A stretch of 64,000 bases of DNA, taken from Paracentrotus lividus (taxonomy: Eukaryota > Echinodermata > Echinoidea > Camarodonta > Echinidae). Where the stretch lies: positions 49,626,810 to 49,690,809 of the forward strand of contig CALNVZ010003426.1 of assembly GCA_940671915.1 (NCBI GenBank), given 5' to 3'. Positions 10,461 through 23,802 of this stretch are shown piece by piece. Each line of letters starts with the position of its first letter. Position 1 is the first letter of the stretch. A program made the position numbers and the translations under genes. Under the pieces are notes generated by a model, which did no database searches, was not told the DNA's origin, and worked only from the letters and a program-made list of their open reading frames with translations.

Positions 10461-13400
10461 TATTTTGTTACGGAGGTCATAAAATCACTCGCTGCAGTGT
10501 GAATGGGTACATGAAATCTATCCCGGGATAACTTTTCCACTGTGAATGCATTTATAGCGGGTTTATAGCGGTGTTGCCGTCCCGCGACAGCACCGCGACA
10601 GCACCGAGATAAATTTGAAAACCACTGTGAATGGGGTATTATAGATATGAGCTTATTACAAGTTCTGGATAGAAGAATATATCCTGCAATGAATTACAAT
10701 TTGAGTATCTGCTAAATATTAAACCAAATTACATTGTAACCACTTATAATAAGGTTGGGAGAGTTAAACAGAAACCAGTCAAAATAACTGTCAGAATAAT
10801 ATTATTACAACAGTTTCACTCTCAGAGGAAAATCAATTTCAAACAATTTCCAAGTTTACTCCTCCTTGATACTTGCAACAGAGACTAATAAGGAGAGGTC
10901 ACCCTGAGGTCATGAAAGGTCACACCATGGGGGTCATGAGTCACAATTGAACCATTCCCTCAAGGCTTGAATTCCAGACACCATAGCATTTAATTGGGCT
11001 GATTTTATTCCAAAAATAAACCCCCTTGCATCAGAAAGGGTGTCGGATTTGTTGATGATTTATGATGAAATGGACGGAGGGTGACTCAGTAAAAAAAATG
11101 GACAGTTTTGATGTCTGTGATATTTGGAGGATAATGACAGGTTATGAAACATGAGACCTGTTGAGGGTCAAAATGACCATGGGCGTGTTCCCATTACTGT
11201 ATCTTTGGAGATGCAAGCTGTGCCTATTGTGCAAGAAAAAATTTAATACTATAGCAGATACATTCAATACCACTTTAAATTAAATATTACTACAAGAAAA
11301 GAATCATAGTTAATGGCATGGGTAAAAAAAAAAAAAGAGTATAATTCTGAATGTAGCTCTAAATGTGCAGAGAGAGAGAGAGAGACAGAGACAGACAGAC
11401 AGAAAGAGAGAGCTAGAGAGAGTGAGAAATGAAGAGAGATGTGAAAATATGCAAGAAAGATTTTATCCTACATGGAGGACCATTAGACCAAGAGAAAAGG
11501 AAGAGAGTGAAAAAGACAACATGATGAAGAAGAACGAGAATTTTTGACACAGAGAGACAGAAAAAGACAGAGGAAGGATCAGAACTTCAGAGATAGCAAC
11601 AGAAAATGAAAAAAGATTAGATACCATGAAATATCGGGTCAAGTGTCAAGTGAACGCGCAATATTTGATTAATTGTCAAATGCATGAAATGCTCAATGAT
11701 GTTATCGAACTTAGCAGGTCTGATTTTAGACTAGTAGGTCTGATAGGGACCATGACCTGAGTTGACCCCTAGAGAGGGGGGCCTCCCCAATCAGAGAGTG
11801 TGTTGACCTTATGAGGTCATATGATGAAAGTGATATCTATCCAACCAAGGTCCTTATCTTATTAGTCTGACCATGAATCTCTCTATGGTCTGACAGGGCA
11901 TCTTGACAGGTGCATAGCAGAGGGCCAACTAGACCAGGCTCTGGTCATTTTAGTCTTTCACTTTCTCTGCTGATTCTACTTAACTCATCATTTCAAAAAT
12001 TCACAAATTCACTCTCCTCCACAAACTGAGAGTCCCTTTAAGCCTACATGTTTGGTTGTTGATGAGAAAATACAGGTTAGTCTAGGCAGTGGACTAAGGG
12101 CCAGCATGCACAACAAAAATAATAGGATAGAATATCCACTTGGTCTACGAGCAGATGGTCTAAATGGCGTTTGGTCCAATTATCACTAGGTCTAATTTTC
12201 ATTGAATGTCCAGATGGTCTGACTACCCCTTCCTCTATTATGATACTTTTTCACATTTCGTCAAATTAATGTTTGGCTCATATGATGTCAATAAAAAACT
12301 AAATTTGCATCAAAAGTGGACTTAGTCCCTTCATATGTAGGCCCTAAGGAAAATACAAATTTTCTCTCAACACTAGTTCTTCACACCCACATGTTTTTCC
12401 ATGGAGGCACTGACTTAAAATTGTTAGTGTTTGAGCATTATGCACATGACTGTAAGGCCCGTGTTTAAATGTCTACTTGTTAAAGATCCAGAGGTAAACA
12501 TTTTGGGCTCCAAGATGTACCCAGGGCTTGTAAGTATGGAACGCTATCGACATGATAAAAGAAATCTCCACCATTTTTATTTTTCAAAATGTACATTCTC
12601 TCACGATTCCCACATGCAAACAACAGGTGGGTGATGTTGTAGACATTACGAAACGTTCTTTAAAATATTTGATATTTAAAGAGAATCTCGTGTAGTGGGA
12701 AAGATGAACAAAATTATCATTGACTTTCCTGTTATTTGAATGTTTTAATTTTAAAATTAAAGGAATATTATCATAATAAAAAAGGTCCATTGTAAAGGAT
12801 TGCTATTCAATTATCCTAAAGGTCATAATATGACCCAACATATAGGGCCTACCAAAAACAGATGAAATGTTCGGGCCGAACATTTTATGTAGTCCTGTAC
12901 ATGCATTTCTGGGTATAGTCCTTTGGACTAAAAGCAGAATTGGGTTAATTTCTTATTATTTGGGTGATTCCAGCACACAATAATGATCAGGTGAATAGCC
13001 AGTAACTTTCCAAAACACTTCTAGACAGTGTTTTCCACATTTCAATCTCAAGTCCAAAACAATAATTTCCCTTTAAGATTTAGCAGCATAGACCTACAGT
13101 GGGGCCTGGTTTGTGAGCATACATGCAGAGCTGTGTACTTAGTTGCACTGTCATCCAGTTTGAAATGGGCAGAAGTCAAGGTGATGATAGAATATCAGAG
13201 TCACAAGATCATCTTACATATAACCATGACAATACAGTAGTGATATAACTGAGGGAATTCACATAATATATAGAAAATGGCATTTGTGTTTATTCATGGA
13301 TAATTGTTCATGATATATGTCCAATGCTCCCCCCTCCCCCCTCCAATCTCTCTATCAGAATTGTTCATAGTTAATATTTCAAGTGTCAAAAATAGTATTC

Positions 13401-13934
13401 ATTCATTTATAACAACTTAAATTTCAGAATAAAATTCCTTTTAAATGCAAGTTCCCAAAATTGGTAAAGTTCACTCCTGTTATAACAAGGTGTTCAGTAC
13501 CTAGCATATTACCTCAGATCTTGTTTAACTAAACATGTAAAATGTAGGACTAGAGACAAATGTGCACATGACTGAATTGTGGAGCTGAAGATTGACCTCA
13601 TTGTAATGAAAACTCGTCCCATCCACGTTCATTATAAGGGGAGTAGATCACTGTACAAGTTTATTTTAAGGTTATTTTAAAGTTTACGGTGGGTGTCTTT
13701 CTGTTATCATAGAAACAAATGCCCCTTAGATTATGTCATATGATTGCAACATAGGAACCGAGATACAGTATGCAATCTTTCACCGAGTTGTAGGAACGCC
13801 CCCTAAAGCTCCAACAACGCTCATCAATTTCTCTCGCCATCCAACATACCCCTAGCAATCCAGGGAACATAAGGGCGACGCCCACTACTCAGGCAGATCA
13901 ACATCAACACAACTGGAATGAGAGAGATTGTATG

Positions 13935-13948
13935 GTTGCCGTGGCAAT
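13935..13948. promoter_or_regulatory. RFX X-box-like palindrome
   Basis: GTTGCC-GT-GGCAAT matches the RFX consensus GTTRCCNNRGYAAY. It lies in a SHANK intron, next to a GC-richer patch. Confidence 0.5.
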
Positions 13949-15365
13949 GACTTATGGGTTACTTTCAGTAGCAGGTGCTTGCTCCATACACATTATAAAG
14001 ACAGACGCTGATGATCATTCTTCTTCTTCACGTAATATTAAATCAGAGCAGGTTTTCTCTGCCTTTTCCAAGCCACCTCACATTTCTAGCATACTTTTCT
14101 GTAGCAAAACCTTCACCTTCATTGCTAGTACATGTATGTGCATAAACAATTTACTACTCTTTATTTTCAGTGATGATGTTAAAGATAATCTAGAGTAGTA
14201 GTCATGATGAAATAAATCAAAAGATCCTTGTTCACACCAGAATTTCAAGCATAGGAAATAAATACTACAATGTTCACACCAAAGGAATTTACAGAAAATT
14301 GCGTATTTGCTGAGAAAAGAGCAAAATAAGCATAATTTCTGTAGCTGGACGGCCTGGCCCGTCCAAGCACATGCGTGATTAACACGGCCACGTGGAAAGT
14401 CTACGGGTATATCATGTGCACGCGATTCGCACCGGATCTGCGTGTGTATGTTCTGCCGTGACTTGTGGCGATATAGCGGTCTACTCCAAGTCTCAATTTG
14501 ACAGACTGTTTCAATATTTTTTCAACATTTCTTCTGAAATCATTATCGAAACATGAATATAATCTTGTCTAGGCATATGTATATGTTAATGGAACAATGT
14601 GAGGACATATCTTACAGATTTATCTCAAATTATTTTGGCTGTAAGAACTCAAGCTTGGCTTTAACGGTTCATAAAATATTGAATGAAGTATGGATTCCTA
14701 ATATAACATGTTAGAAAATATGTGTATTTTGAAAGTAAAGTGTTTTGTAACTATGAATCAATTTGATTGAAATATTACCAAACAAGAATGCAAAAGATAA
14801 ACAACACATTGCTATGAGAAAAAAAAAAATTAAAAACCCCATCTTCTTCATGCATGTACATCTCTTTCCATTTATATTTATGATACATACTAGATAATAC
14901 CATGCTTTCAAGTATAAATAATACGCTACTATTTATTTTTTACCTCTTCGGAAAAAACAAGCTGCACTTTTAACTAAACAAGTCTCCTCCATATGGCTGC
15001 TTGCATTTCACGAAAAAGAACGATGACCCTCATCTTATCAGTTTATGAAATAATGAAACTTGACATTGCATATATTTGGAAAGTCCCTACATTTGCCTGA
15101 TTATGAAGTAGTTATTCACCTGACCAGACATGTTGCGTCCCCCGCACAGTATGAAATATGTCACATTGTGACCCTCGCTGATCATGCCACCATTGTCGCA
15201 AACGCCCTCTCTTGACCTTAACCCTACAGTCCCTACCAGCCGCAAGCTACATTGCTTTTGTACATGGTATCGATGTCTTTGGTTCTTGTAGGCTTAATTT
15301 GCTCAGGCTAGATAAATCCTGATGGAGGTAAACAGGCTAAGACAAGTGATAACATGTTTACACTT

Positions 15366-15379
15366 GTTTCCGTGGTAAC
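15366..15379. promoter_or_regulatory. RFX X-box-like palindrome
   Basis: GTTTCC-GT-GGTAAC has both half sites; only the fourth base departs from the strict consensus. It is intronic, within a GC-richer patch. Confidence 0.45.
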
Positions 15380-17080
15380 TGTTTATGCTTGCATTGATGT
15401 CACATTGCCGCCCGCTTGCTGAAGAAACATTTTAGTGTTTCTAGCAGTTTGATGTTTTGAGTCCAAATAGACATGTACATGTACATGTAGTTCACAAACT
15501 TATCCCAAGTCAGTCTGAACAAAAAATATCCTGGCTTTGTTTTAGGCCTTTGAGATTTAGCATCACTACATAAATTCTTTTTTCTTTATTGTAGATATTT
15601 ATAATTTAAAAAAAAATATAAAAAATACAGTAAAAGAAGAAGACAAATAGAGACTGGAAAAATATATTTTCCTCTATTCAGAAAAGATGTCTTTGAATAA
15701 GCACTCATAGAAAACAGAATATTTTGATTGTTGACTCAGTCAGAACGACTGGTAGATATTGGGGAGAAGTTTAAAACTGGTAGGCCTAAAACTTAAAATT
15801 AAATATTTGGTAGACTATTTTCCTCCAGGTGGAATGGGAAGAATAAATAAGGAGAAAAGGAATTTCAATAAAATCATCACCTTAATACAAAGAAAGAAAA
15901 GTGGAAACACGGATCAAAATACAAGTCTCCTTCCTTACTTTTGTACATAAACTTATATAAACAATCTCACATAATAGATTGAACTTATCAATAGATTAAA
16001 TAAACTCTACAAATAGAAGAAATATGTCTGTGACATTCCATTCTTCTCAGTAATAAATATTGCCTACGCATTTATCAAGTACAAAGGGCGACATTTTTTC
16101 TTTCACGTTTCAACAATAGCGGACAAATTGAACTTCACCAAGATTGCTTTTAGTTTTACACAAGAAAAACGGAAAGAAATGACAGGAACACAATGGAAGT
16201 CGCACTCAGTGCACACAATCAAACCTAAATCGCAACTTCTTCTCACAGACTGAAAGAAAATTTAGAAAATAATATTTATGAATATAATTGATTGGTATTT
16301 GACAAATGATTTACATAAAATGGTATAATAGCTGAATAAACTTGAATGGAAATGAGTAGTCCAGGGTTATGGGAGAAATAAATGCGAGCTGTTTTTCTCA
16401 TACATCATACATTGTAATTTTCTTGATACTTTACAAGTTTACCTAACCCGTGATAAACAAAAAGAATAATTCCGAAATATTTTGGGCAATTCTCTCCAGA
16501 CAAGAAACTGCAAGTGTCTGTCTGTTGCTCTATTGTTACGAGATGGTGCTTAAAATCATTTTTGGCTATACATGACTGAAGTATAGGTGTGTTATGACTG
16601 GCAGATCTGTCACACAATAGGGAACAAAAAGTTACCAAACTAATTGGTTTCTATTTTGACCTTTCTGACTTTGTTCCGAAACCACTTCCTGCCCAGCTGA
16701 CTTCTACAAGAAAAAGTTGGTTGATATTATTTTATTTCTGGTCGAGGAGATTCTTTGGACTAGGTTAAAAGGTCAAGTTGAAGTTTGGTAAAAAAAATGT
16801 ATTTAAAGAAAAAAGAAGAGGACTTGTTCGCTTAAAGATAAACGCAAATTCAAGCGCACGCAACTTAGCTTTAAACCCAGCTGTCCCGTCAGCAAGTTTG
16901 AGAGGGCAAGCAAAACTGAAAACTTTCTGTTATTGTCTCGGAATTCTGCGAGTCTGGAAGACTTAGCGAATACGCAGATAAATTGATTTATTGCTCTATA
17001 AATATTGTGAACAGCAAAGGTCGTTTGTCTCAAAGACTAAAAGACAAAGAAATAACATTATCTGAACATTTTCACTCTTA

Positions 17081-17092
<12 letters not shown>

Positions 17093-17133
<41 letters not shown>

Positions 17134-17143
17134 GGGGGGGGGG
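17093..17143 (+). repeat. Poly-T(40) followed by poly-G(11)
   Basis: Forty T are followed by eleven G, a pure homopolymer junction. Read on the minus strand it is C-run then A-run, which could be a retroposed tail, but no adjacent source element is recognised. Confidence 0.9.
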
Positions 17144-18887
17144 AGCTCCAGAAGGGACATTTATTTAATGGGTCTGTGTGCAAGGAACTGATAATAACAT
17201 TCCTTGAGAGAATTTTTTTTAACCCAAATCAATTAATTTTTTGTATATAATATATTCTTTGTCTGTTTATGAACAATCCTAAATTAACTTTGAGGGCAAG
17301 AACCACAGACTAGGCCTACTGACCACTGGCAAATCAAGGTTCGTAGTCAATACACAACTCATTCAATGCCAATTGCTTCCTATACAGGGCATACAGGATA
17401 TATACATTTGTAATTGCAATTAAGATAAAGAAATGGCCTCATGATGAATACAACTCTGGGGCCTCAGTAAATTATCTCAATTTTTTTCCAGGCCTACTGT
17501 CACATGAATATGACTGAGTGATAACCAGAGCACACTTGGAGCATAATGAAATTAAAATAATAAAATAATAATCTAACAAATTATTAAAAAGAAAGGATTG
17601 AGCTGGCTTGTATTGGGGAGAAATGCGAGCTATTTCACACTCTAAAAATTGAAGGGTCAAAATGACAGCAATCAGGGTCCTTTTGGGCCACAGGGCATTT
17701 GTTGCGATTATTGACAGAGAATGGCTAGTTGTCCGTATGGCCGAAGAATGAGGTAATTTTTACTCTTATTTTTTAAAAGTGTATTTACTCTTATTTTTTT
17801 AAAGTGTATTTACTCTCATTTTTTTAAAGTATAGTCTAGCTCTGCACAAAGGCATGTGTTGCAGTTGCATTACAATAAAAATTAATAACAAAACAATTTT
17901 ACAAACTGTAAATTTTAATGAGGGAGGCTTTACATAAGAACAGGATAAATATGAAAAAAGGTTCTTGTATCTAATGACTTCATGCACATGGTCTAATAAT
18001 ATCAAGCCCATCCCTTCTCCTTCTTAATGCATTTTTTAATTACTAATTAAGATGTAAGGCTGATCGAAGTGATAATTAATTCATAAATAGTCAACTATAT
18101 TTAGACACTCACCCAGGGTCATTTGGTGCTGTTTCTAAATGTACTGTTCAAAATGCCCTTGCAACAGGATTGCAAATATAAATCTCAAGTTTTACCGTAC
18201 AACCTTCTGCCACTAATAACAACAATAAGTTAGCCTTGTTATTTTAATGGGGGAATCATTTGTTTTTTAATGTTCTGTACAAAATCTATTGAATTCAAAA
18301 TCATTCAAAGCACATCAATTGTATAAGACCCTTCATTAAAAAAACAGATATATTTTTGATCTACTAGTTTATTAAATGATTTCATTTTGTGTGATGTGAA
18401 ATATTCATGACATGACATATTCAAAATCATATTTAAAAGCAAATTTCTGTCGTCTATCACACTCTTGAACTTTCTTCATCTTTTGAATTTATGGTTTTGG
18501 GGGATTTCCCATTGAAATACACAATTCCAAGTACATGTACATGTACCTACATGTTGTAGGAGGTCAATGTTTAATGTTTCAATGAGATGAGAGATATCAA
18601 ATGATTCAATGTTGATCGTACTGCCAGTGCTATTCATTTATTTACAAAAGTATTATTCATACTTGACCATGGTATCAAAGACCATCTTGATTAAACAAAT
18701 CCAGTATTTGTTTACTGATAAGTTTGTAATCAAAGTATCATGATATTCTTTGCATTTACAATTGAAGTGATATTGACATCAGTGCCCCATAATATTAATA
18801 TTCCAAATATTCAAATTGGTCTATATAAGCGTACATGGACTTGTACACAAAGAGAAAAACTTAAATATTCCTCCAAATCAAAAGAAG

Positions 18888-18933
<46 letters not shown>
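18888..18933 (+). repeat. Poly-A run of about 46
   Basis: An uninterrupted A-run follows GAAGAAA. It could be a retroposed tail, but the upstream 200 bp show no recognisable element. Confidence 0.9.
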
Positions 18934-18935
<2 letters not shown>

Positions 18936-19702
18936 AACCTGTGCCTGGTCCCACATTTTATTTTCTTTGAAAATATCTAAAGCTATTCATGTGGACATAT
19001 TTGTGCCCTCAAAGTGAAACTATTCCTCAACCACAATCAAAACATTCATTCATTATGAGACAGTTTATCCAAACTTTCCTTAACTTCTATAATTGGAAGA
19101 CACAACCAGAGATAGCCTTGTTCCACACAAATAAAGTTGAAACTCAAATAATAACCCAATGAAAACATTGATCCAGAGTTCAAGTTCTTTTGTTCTGCTC
19201 ACCTTACTCCAAGAAAGGAATATGAAAGTTTGTTCACAATTCTTACCCTATTTCTTTATTTACCTAACCTAGAAAAGGAAGCTCAAGCAAGTATATTTTA
19301 CTCAACCATTATTTATTCAATTCATGTCAATAAAGTGTCTTCTACATGTACTATAAATACTGGTAATATTTTTGATATATCTTATATATATAATGTGCTG
19401 GACATATTTGGGCCCAAAGCAACGTCTCAAAAATTAACTGATTCAAGAACAGTTTATGATCGACTTTCATTGGTAGTTTTAAGGAAATAATAAATGATAT
19501 TGGCTGTTGACTAAAGTAACGATGTTTCCATTTTGTTAACCCCTTACTCTAGTCCTAACCCTAACATCAAACCTAACCTCAACCTATTTTTCTGTATATT
19601 ATTGTTATCATTATCATCATTAACCCTGGGTTTAGGTTGCCAGGGGGGGAGGGGTGTCACCAGATTGAATTACCCTACACTCAAATTATTAACATAGTGT
19701 TA

Positions 19703-19890
19703 GGTACCTTCCCAAAAGATACAGCCGCGGCCCGCTGCGTGAACGCCGCACTGCGGGCTTTTAGGCAGGATATACCGTTCCCCTATTATTCTTCCATTGA
19801 CTTAATTGGGGGGATTAGTACATCCTGTATAAAGCGCCGCAGTGCAGCGTTCACGCAGCGGGCCGCGGCTGTATGTTTTGGGAGGGTACC
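19703..19890. mobile_element. 188-bp MITE with 54-bp TIRs and TTA duplication
   Basis: The ends start GGTACCTTCCCAAAAGATAC on the left and, inverted, GGTACCCTCCCAAAACATAC on the right. They continue through a shared CpG-rich block (CAGCCGCGGCCCGCTGCGTG) with only 3 mismatches in 54 bp. TTA is present at 19700-19702 and 19891-19893. Size, ends and duplication fit a Harbinger-type MITE. Confidence 0.9.
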
Positions 19891-19944
19891 TTAATGCCCT
19901 TCAATATCCTGTAGTGTGCACCATCTCTACCTCAAGAAACCCAC

Positions 19945-20163
19945 CTGTATGTCTGTATCAGCTATCTTGATCTTGAGATTAAGGTACTCCCCAAGGTCCG
20001 TGCTCCCCTGAGGAGAGAGGGGTGAGCTTGCAAGGGTGCCATTGGGAAGGGTTCCGGTCCCGTTGGGGGTTCCGTTGGGCGTCCCATTAGTCTTGGTCTT
20101 CCCAAATGGTAGCTCCATTGCCATCTTGGTGGTCTTGGCCTTGCTTCGTTTCACATAGTCATC
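19945..20163 (-). CDS. SHANK: SHANK exon: N-terminal lead plus first strand of SPN domain
   Basis: The exon has 73 codons, phase 0 at both ends, acceptor TTTTAAAACAG|GAT and donor ACAG|GTGGGT. The first part is basic (DDYVKRSKAKTTK), followed by a Thr/Asn/Gly/Pro stretch with three NGT-type repeats, then SLNL-like beta-strand sequence ending in LNLKIKIADTDIQ. That end aligns without gaps to the opening strand of the human SHANK SPN domain (VVRVGIPDLQQ). An internal ATG (MAMELPFGK, context AAGATGG) could start a shorter isoform. The acceptor means at least one upstream exon, coding or not, exists. A decayed copy of the exon's 5' end lies 194 bp upstream (see 20289-20356). Confidence 0.85.
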
Positions 20164-20288
20164 CTGTTTTAAAGAGAATAAAACAAGATGGATAACTATC
20201 AGATCATACAAGCAATAAATGCAACAGGGATTTGTAGATTCTTCTAGCAGGTCTTTGGTGATCTAGGATCTGTCCCATCAGATCTGTT

Positions 20289-20356
20289 TCATCTGTTCCA
20301 GGCAATTAGTTCTATCACCCTCTTGGTCTCTGTCTTAGTCCGTTTCACATAGTCAT
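20289..20356 (-). pseudogene. Decayed tandem copy of the 5' end of the SHANK exon at 20163
   Basis: Minus-strand sequence TTTGAAACAAG|ATGACTATGTGAAACGG repeats the real acceptor and first codons (TTTAAAACAG|GATGACTATGTGAAACGA) 194 bp upstream. Read in the same frame it gives DYVKRTKTETKRVIELIAWNR and then a stop. Neighbouring intron sequence is duplicated too: CAGGGATT...AGATTCT at 20225, 20405 and 20530 gives three diverged copies. It cannot replace the real exon as it stands. Confidence 0.7.
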
Positions 20357-20570
20357 CTTGTTTCAAAGAGAATAAAATGTCAGATGATACTGGCAATACA
20401 TGCAGCAGGGATTAATAGATTCTGCTGGCAGGTCCCTTTAATAGGATCTGCTCCATCAGTAGTCTTGAACTAGTTGGGATGCAGCATCCGAGACAACTGT
20501 TCTACATGTAGGCTTACATGCAACCATGTTTGATAGATTCTGCTGTCAGGTCCTTGGAAGCCTAGCATCT

Positions 20571-23500
20571 GTTGTACTGGAAGTCTTTAATAGTCAAGGT
20601 GACGAAGCATCTGAACATGTAGGTCCTGGTCTGTTTTGCTCACAAACGCTTTCTTTTTCATGGTGCGCACTGAGAGAGACAATTAATGGATAATGATCAC
20701 CTGTGCCTGAAAGGTAAAAAGCAAATTAAATCAGTATGACCTGTGCATCTTGTCTCCCAGTAGAATTGTGATGCAAGTGCAAGGAGTTCCTCAGCCTAAA
20801 CAGGATATCGTGCTGACAGGTACAAGTTGACAACTTCGGATCTGTAACAGAAGTTCTGGTCTAGATAATAGAAGTAGTTAAAAGAGGAGAAAATCTTCAA
20901 AACAGATATTGACATTTTATCCAATGATTAAAACCTGTGTAGAAACACCAATCAAAAGAGACCAAAAAAAAAGATTTTTTTTTTTCCATGTTAAATCTAC
21001 AAGTATCAACACTGTAAGCTTGATACCATTTAATATACATTGTACCTGTGTTAATGCACTGTCATATCACAAATTGGATACCACTAATTCCATTTTGTAA
21101 TCTAGACTATGTCATTACACTCTTAATTATCAGAATATATCCACGCTTGAAGTGTGCAAATTATCCAATTTGGTTTAATTCAACCGAGGAAAATGGCTCA
21201 TTACCCACACGTCATACAAATAGGCGCACAGGTAACTTGTTGGATTACCATTTACGTGGGAAATTAATGAGTGGTTCTTTGAAAAGGCTAAAGTGATTTG
21301 TGATCTATCTAAAAATGAGTACTCCTCTATTTTATATTTTTGTATAACTGTCGGCCAGATATTATTTATTTGTAGTTTTGAAAATTCAAGATTCATTTAA
21401 AGTTTCATTTGATACCATTATCATTTTAATTTTTCATTTTATTTCTTTCTTTTTTGTGGGAGGGGGGCATTAACAGAATTAATGTTCATCTGTAAAGACA
21501 TGAGCTCGATATATTGCTTGAATGCAAAACAAATATTTTTTAAAATCTGAATACAGATAGAAGCAGGATTTTTCACCGTAACATGATTTGGCAAAGAACT
21601 ACATCCATACATGTGTATAATTGGACCGGTAAAGACGTAATAATCCATGTGGGCAAAGCGTTAGTTACAAACATAAACAATGGTTGCTCGTACAGTCACT
21701 ACTGTCACCTTCTAAATGACGTTTTCCCATTATCTTTTAATCTTGAATGCTATGAATAACACAGGATGTGAGCACAGAGAATAGAGATCATTGCCAAATT
21801 TCAACCTATTTATGTTGCGGTATGTTTGAAGTCATTCATAAATATCTCCATTTTATAAGTAGAGAGTGAAAGTTGGCAACAACCAGTTGAACCCACAACC
21901 ACTACGTCCCCATATACACACTGTACACACTATTATGTTTTTTTTATTTAATGACTTTCATTCATTACCATTAATAATAATAATAATAATGCTATTATTT
22001 ATAACATGCTTTTCCCATCATTCAATTTTCATAATGTACTCTGCTTTTTGTAAATGGATGATGTAAAAATTGCTGCATGAGACAAACTAATTGGTGCTAA
22101 TTTGAGAAGGAAATATTTATAATTAATTTAGACATATAATGTAATCGACCTTATCTACTACATGCAAGCAAGTTAGGATTCAGACACTAGATTTATTTCA
22201 GGACTGGTAAAGACGTAACAATCCCTGCTTCCTCTTGGATCAATTAAGATATGCTTTAATTAGAAAAGAGATTGGGGATGCGTTGCTTAGCAACTACAGT
22301 TTGGCTCGAGAAATAGATGCGCTATATCGGTAGGTGAGGGTGAGTGACGTTGTGATTTATGGTGAAATAGGCGGATGAGAAATGGAGCTCTAATTCAATT
22401 TAGAGGTTGATGTAGATCAGTTATCCTCCCCCTGGTTCCATAATGTTCTGCATAATATGATTTGTCATGTTGGCTGACAAGAATAGTGTACAGTGATAAC
22501 TTTGGAAATGTTAAACCAGTTTTCAATGATATAGGATTTGATATATTTAATTTTAGTTATTTCAGTTCAATCTTCTCTGACAGTGCATTATCATGAAATA
22601 TTACTTACATTTATACTGTACCTACCATTCATATCACTCATGAACAAAATGTTCCTATGTTTCATTGAAACTATTTACAAATACCAATTCATAATATTTT
22701 GCCAACTGATGGTACATGTAGGCTACAATGATACATAACTTTGTTCCTATTTAAAAGAGCAATGCCACAAGCCTGTCATTTTTGCATCAAAATGATTTGT
22801 GATATGATACTCAGTAGCAAAACAAAAGTTTGGACAAACATCCTTGGATGACAAAATTTTAATCCATAATATCTGTTGAGGGCCAGTAGGGTGTAATAAG
22901 CTCATAAACAGAGTCACACCCAAACTTGCTATAAATACACAAGATGTTGATGCATTTAATGATTTCTTTTTTTAATGACTTAATATTTCCATAAAGAATC
23001 AATTTCAAGTAACATCAACTTAAGAACGGTTCATTTTACATACATTATTATCACACCCACCACACCTTCAAGACCTGCTTTAAGATGAAAGACTGAACTT
23101 GGCAGTTCACAATACAAGCCTACCAGTGCATGCCGTTAGTTCGTTAATTAGGAAATTACTCTTAATTGGGATAGATGTGTATGATTAGTAGACGCCTGAC
23201 TATATTTAGAGGAGCTTAGTAGGGAGGTGAATTACATCAATTTAAAACCCTCCATTTCGGTTCCCGTTTCCTTTGTTCATTATTCGGTAACACACAGGCA
23301 CCCTGTGGTATTGTGCCAGGCTACATTACAAATGAGAAGGAAGGCTCTCTTCCATTTATTCTTTTTATTTTTAAAGAATAAGTTGATTCATCAAGTTCAT
23401 GTTAGATTCTAAAACACTGAGACAGTCATTGGGGAAAGAACAATGCAAAATTATGAAAAATAATATATGAAGAATAATAATGAACAAAAGTATACAGGAC

Positions 23501-23659
23501 CAAGGAGGTAATTGTATGTTCTTTAATAGACAATACCTTCTTGGCAGGTCAGAAAAGATATTCGTACAAAAACTACCTGCTGAATTTCACCACATCACAA
23601 AAAGTCAAAGAACAGTAATAAATACTAACTTCTTTTCCTACTTATAAAACCCAAAGTAA
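20571..23659 (-). other. SHANK intron upstream of exon 20163-19945; nothing recognised
   Basis: The stretch is AT-rich with short (ATA)n at about 21975-21990. No element ends, exons or RNA genes were recognised. Confidence 0.4.
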
Positions 23660-23755
23660 ATGAATAATAATAATAATAACAATAATAAATTTGTATAGCG
23701 CAGCTTTTATATGAATATATTCAGCTGCGTTGGCTCAGAGCTCTTTTTTACTAAA
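23660..23755 (-). repeat. SINE-like 3' tail fragment ending in (ATT)n
   Basis: On the minus strand it reads GCTGCGCTATACAAATTTATT followed by ATT repeats. A similar GCGCTATATAAATGCAAC(TAT)n tail lies at 56755-56840. The shared GCGCTATAxAAAT plus ATT-repeat end suggests one retroposon family. Confidence 0.5.
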
Positions 23756-23802
23756 TACCAGAATACCAGAGAGGCAGATTTTGTTTACTATTTAATACTC
23801 AC

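Larger units (their letters stand above)
9552..10638. mobile_element. Non-autonomous TIR transposon with 3-bp TTA duplication and internal minisatellite
   Basis: Perfect 17-bp ends, TACCCCATTCACAGTGG at 9552-9568 and its reverse complement at 10622-10638, are flanked by TTA at 9549-9551 and 10639-10641. A TTA (TWA) duplication is typical of PIF/Harbinger elements. The ends are rich in GC palindromes and repeated AGTGTGAA and CCCGGGATAA motifs. The middle is a ~50-bp tandem array. No transposase is encoded; the Phe/Ser-rich minus-strand frames are translations of the array. Confidence 0.85.
10642..19702 (-). other. SHANK intron between exons 20163-19945 and 9428-9357; mostly unannotated
   Basis: This 9-kb span holds a (GA)n/(GACA)n tract at 11368-11420, two X-box palindromes (13935, 15366), a poly-T/poly-G run at 17093-17143 and a poly-A run at 18888-18933. 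It also contains GC-richer patches at about 13780-13930, 14340-14480 and 15120-15420. There is a 10-bp-arm palindrome at 12865-12885. No exon with SHANK-like sequence was found beyond the one at 9428-9357. Confidence 0.5.

Noticed and set aside
12865..12885. AAATGTTCGG-G-CCGAACATTT palindrome
   Set aside because: Only 10-bp arms and no associated feature; kept as a note in the intron entry.
19551..19592. CCTAACCCTAACATCAAACCTAACCTCAACC-like interstitial telomere repeat
   Set aside because: Only one or two true CCCTAA units; too short and degenerate to call.
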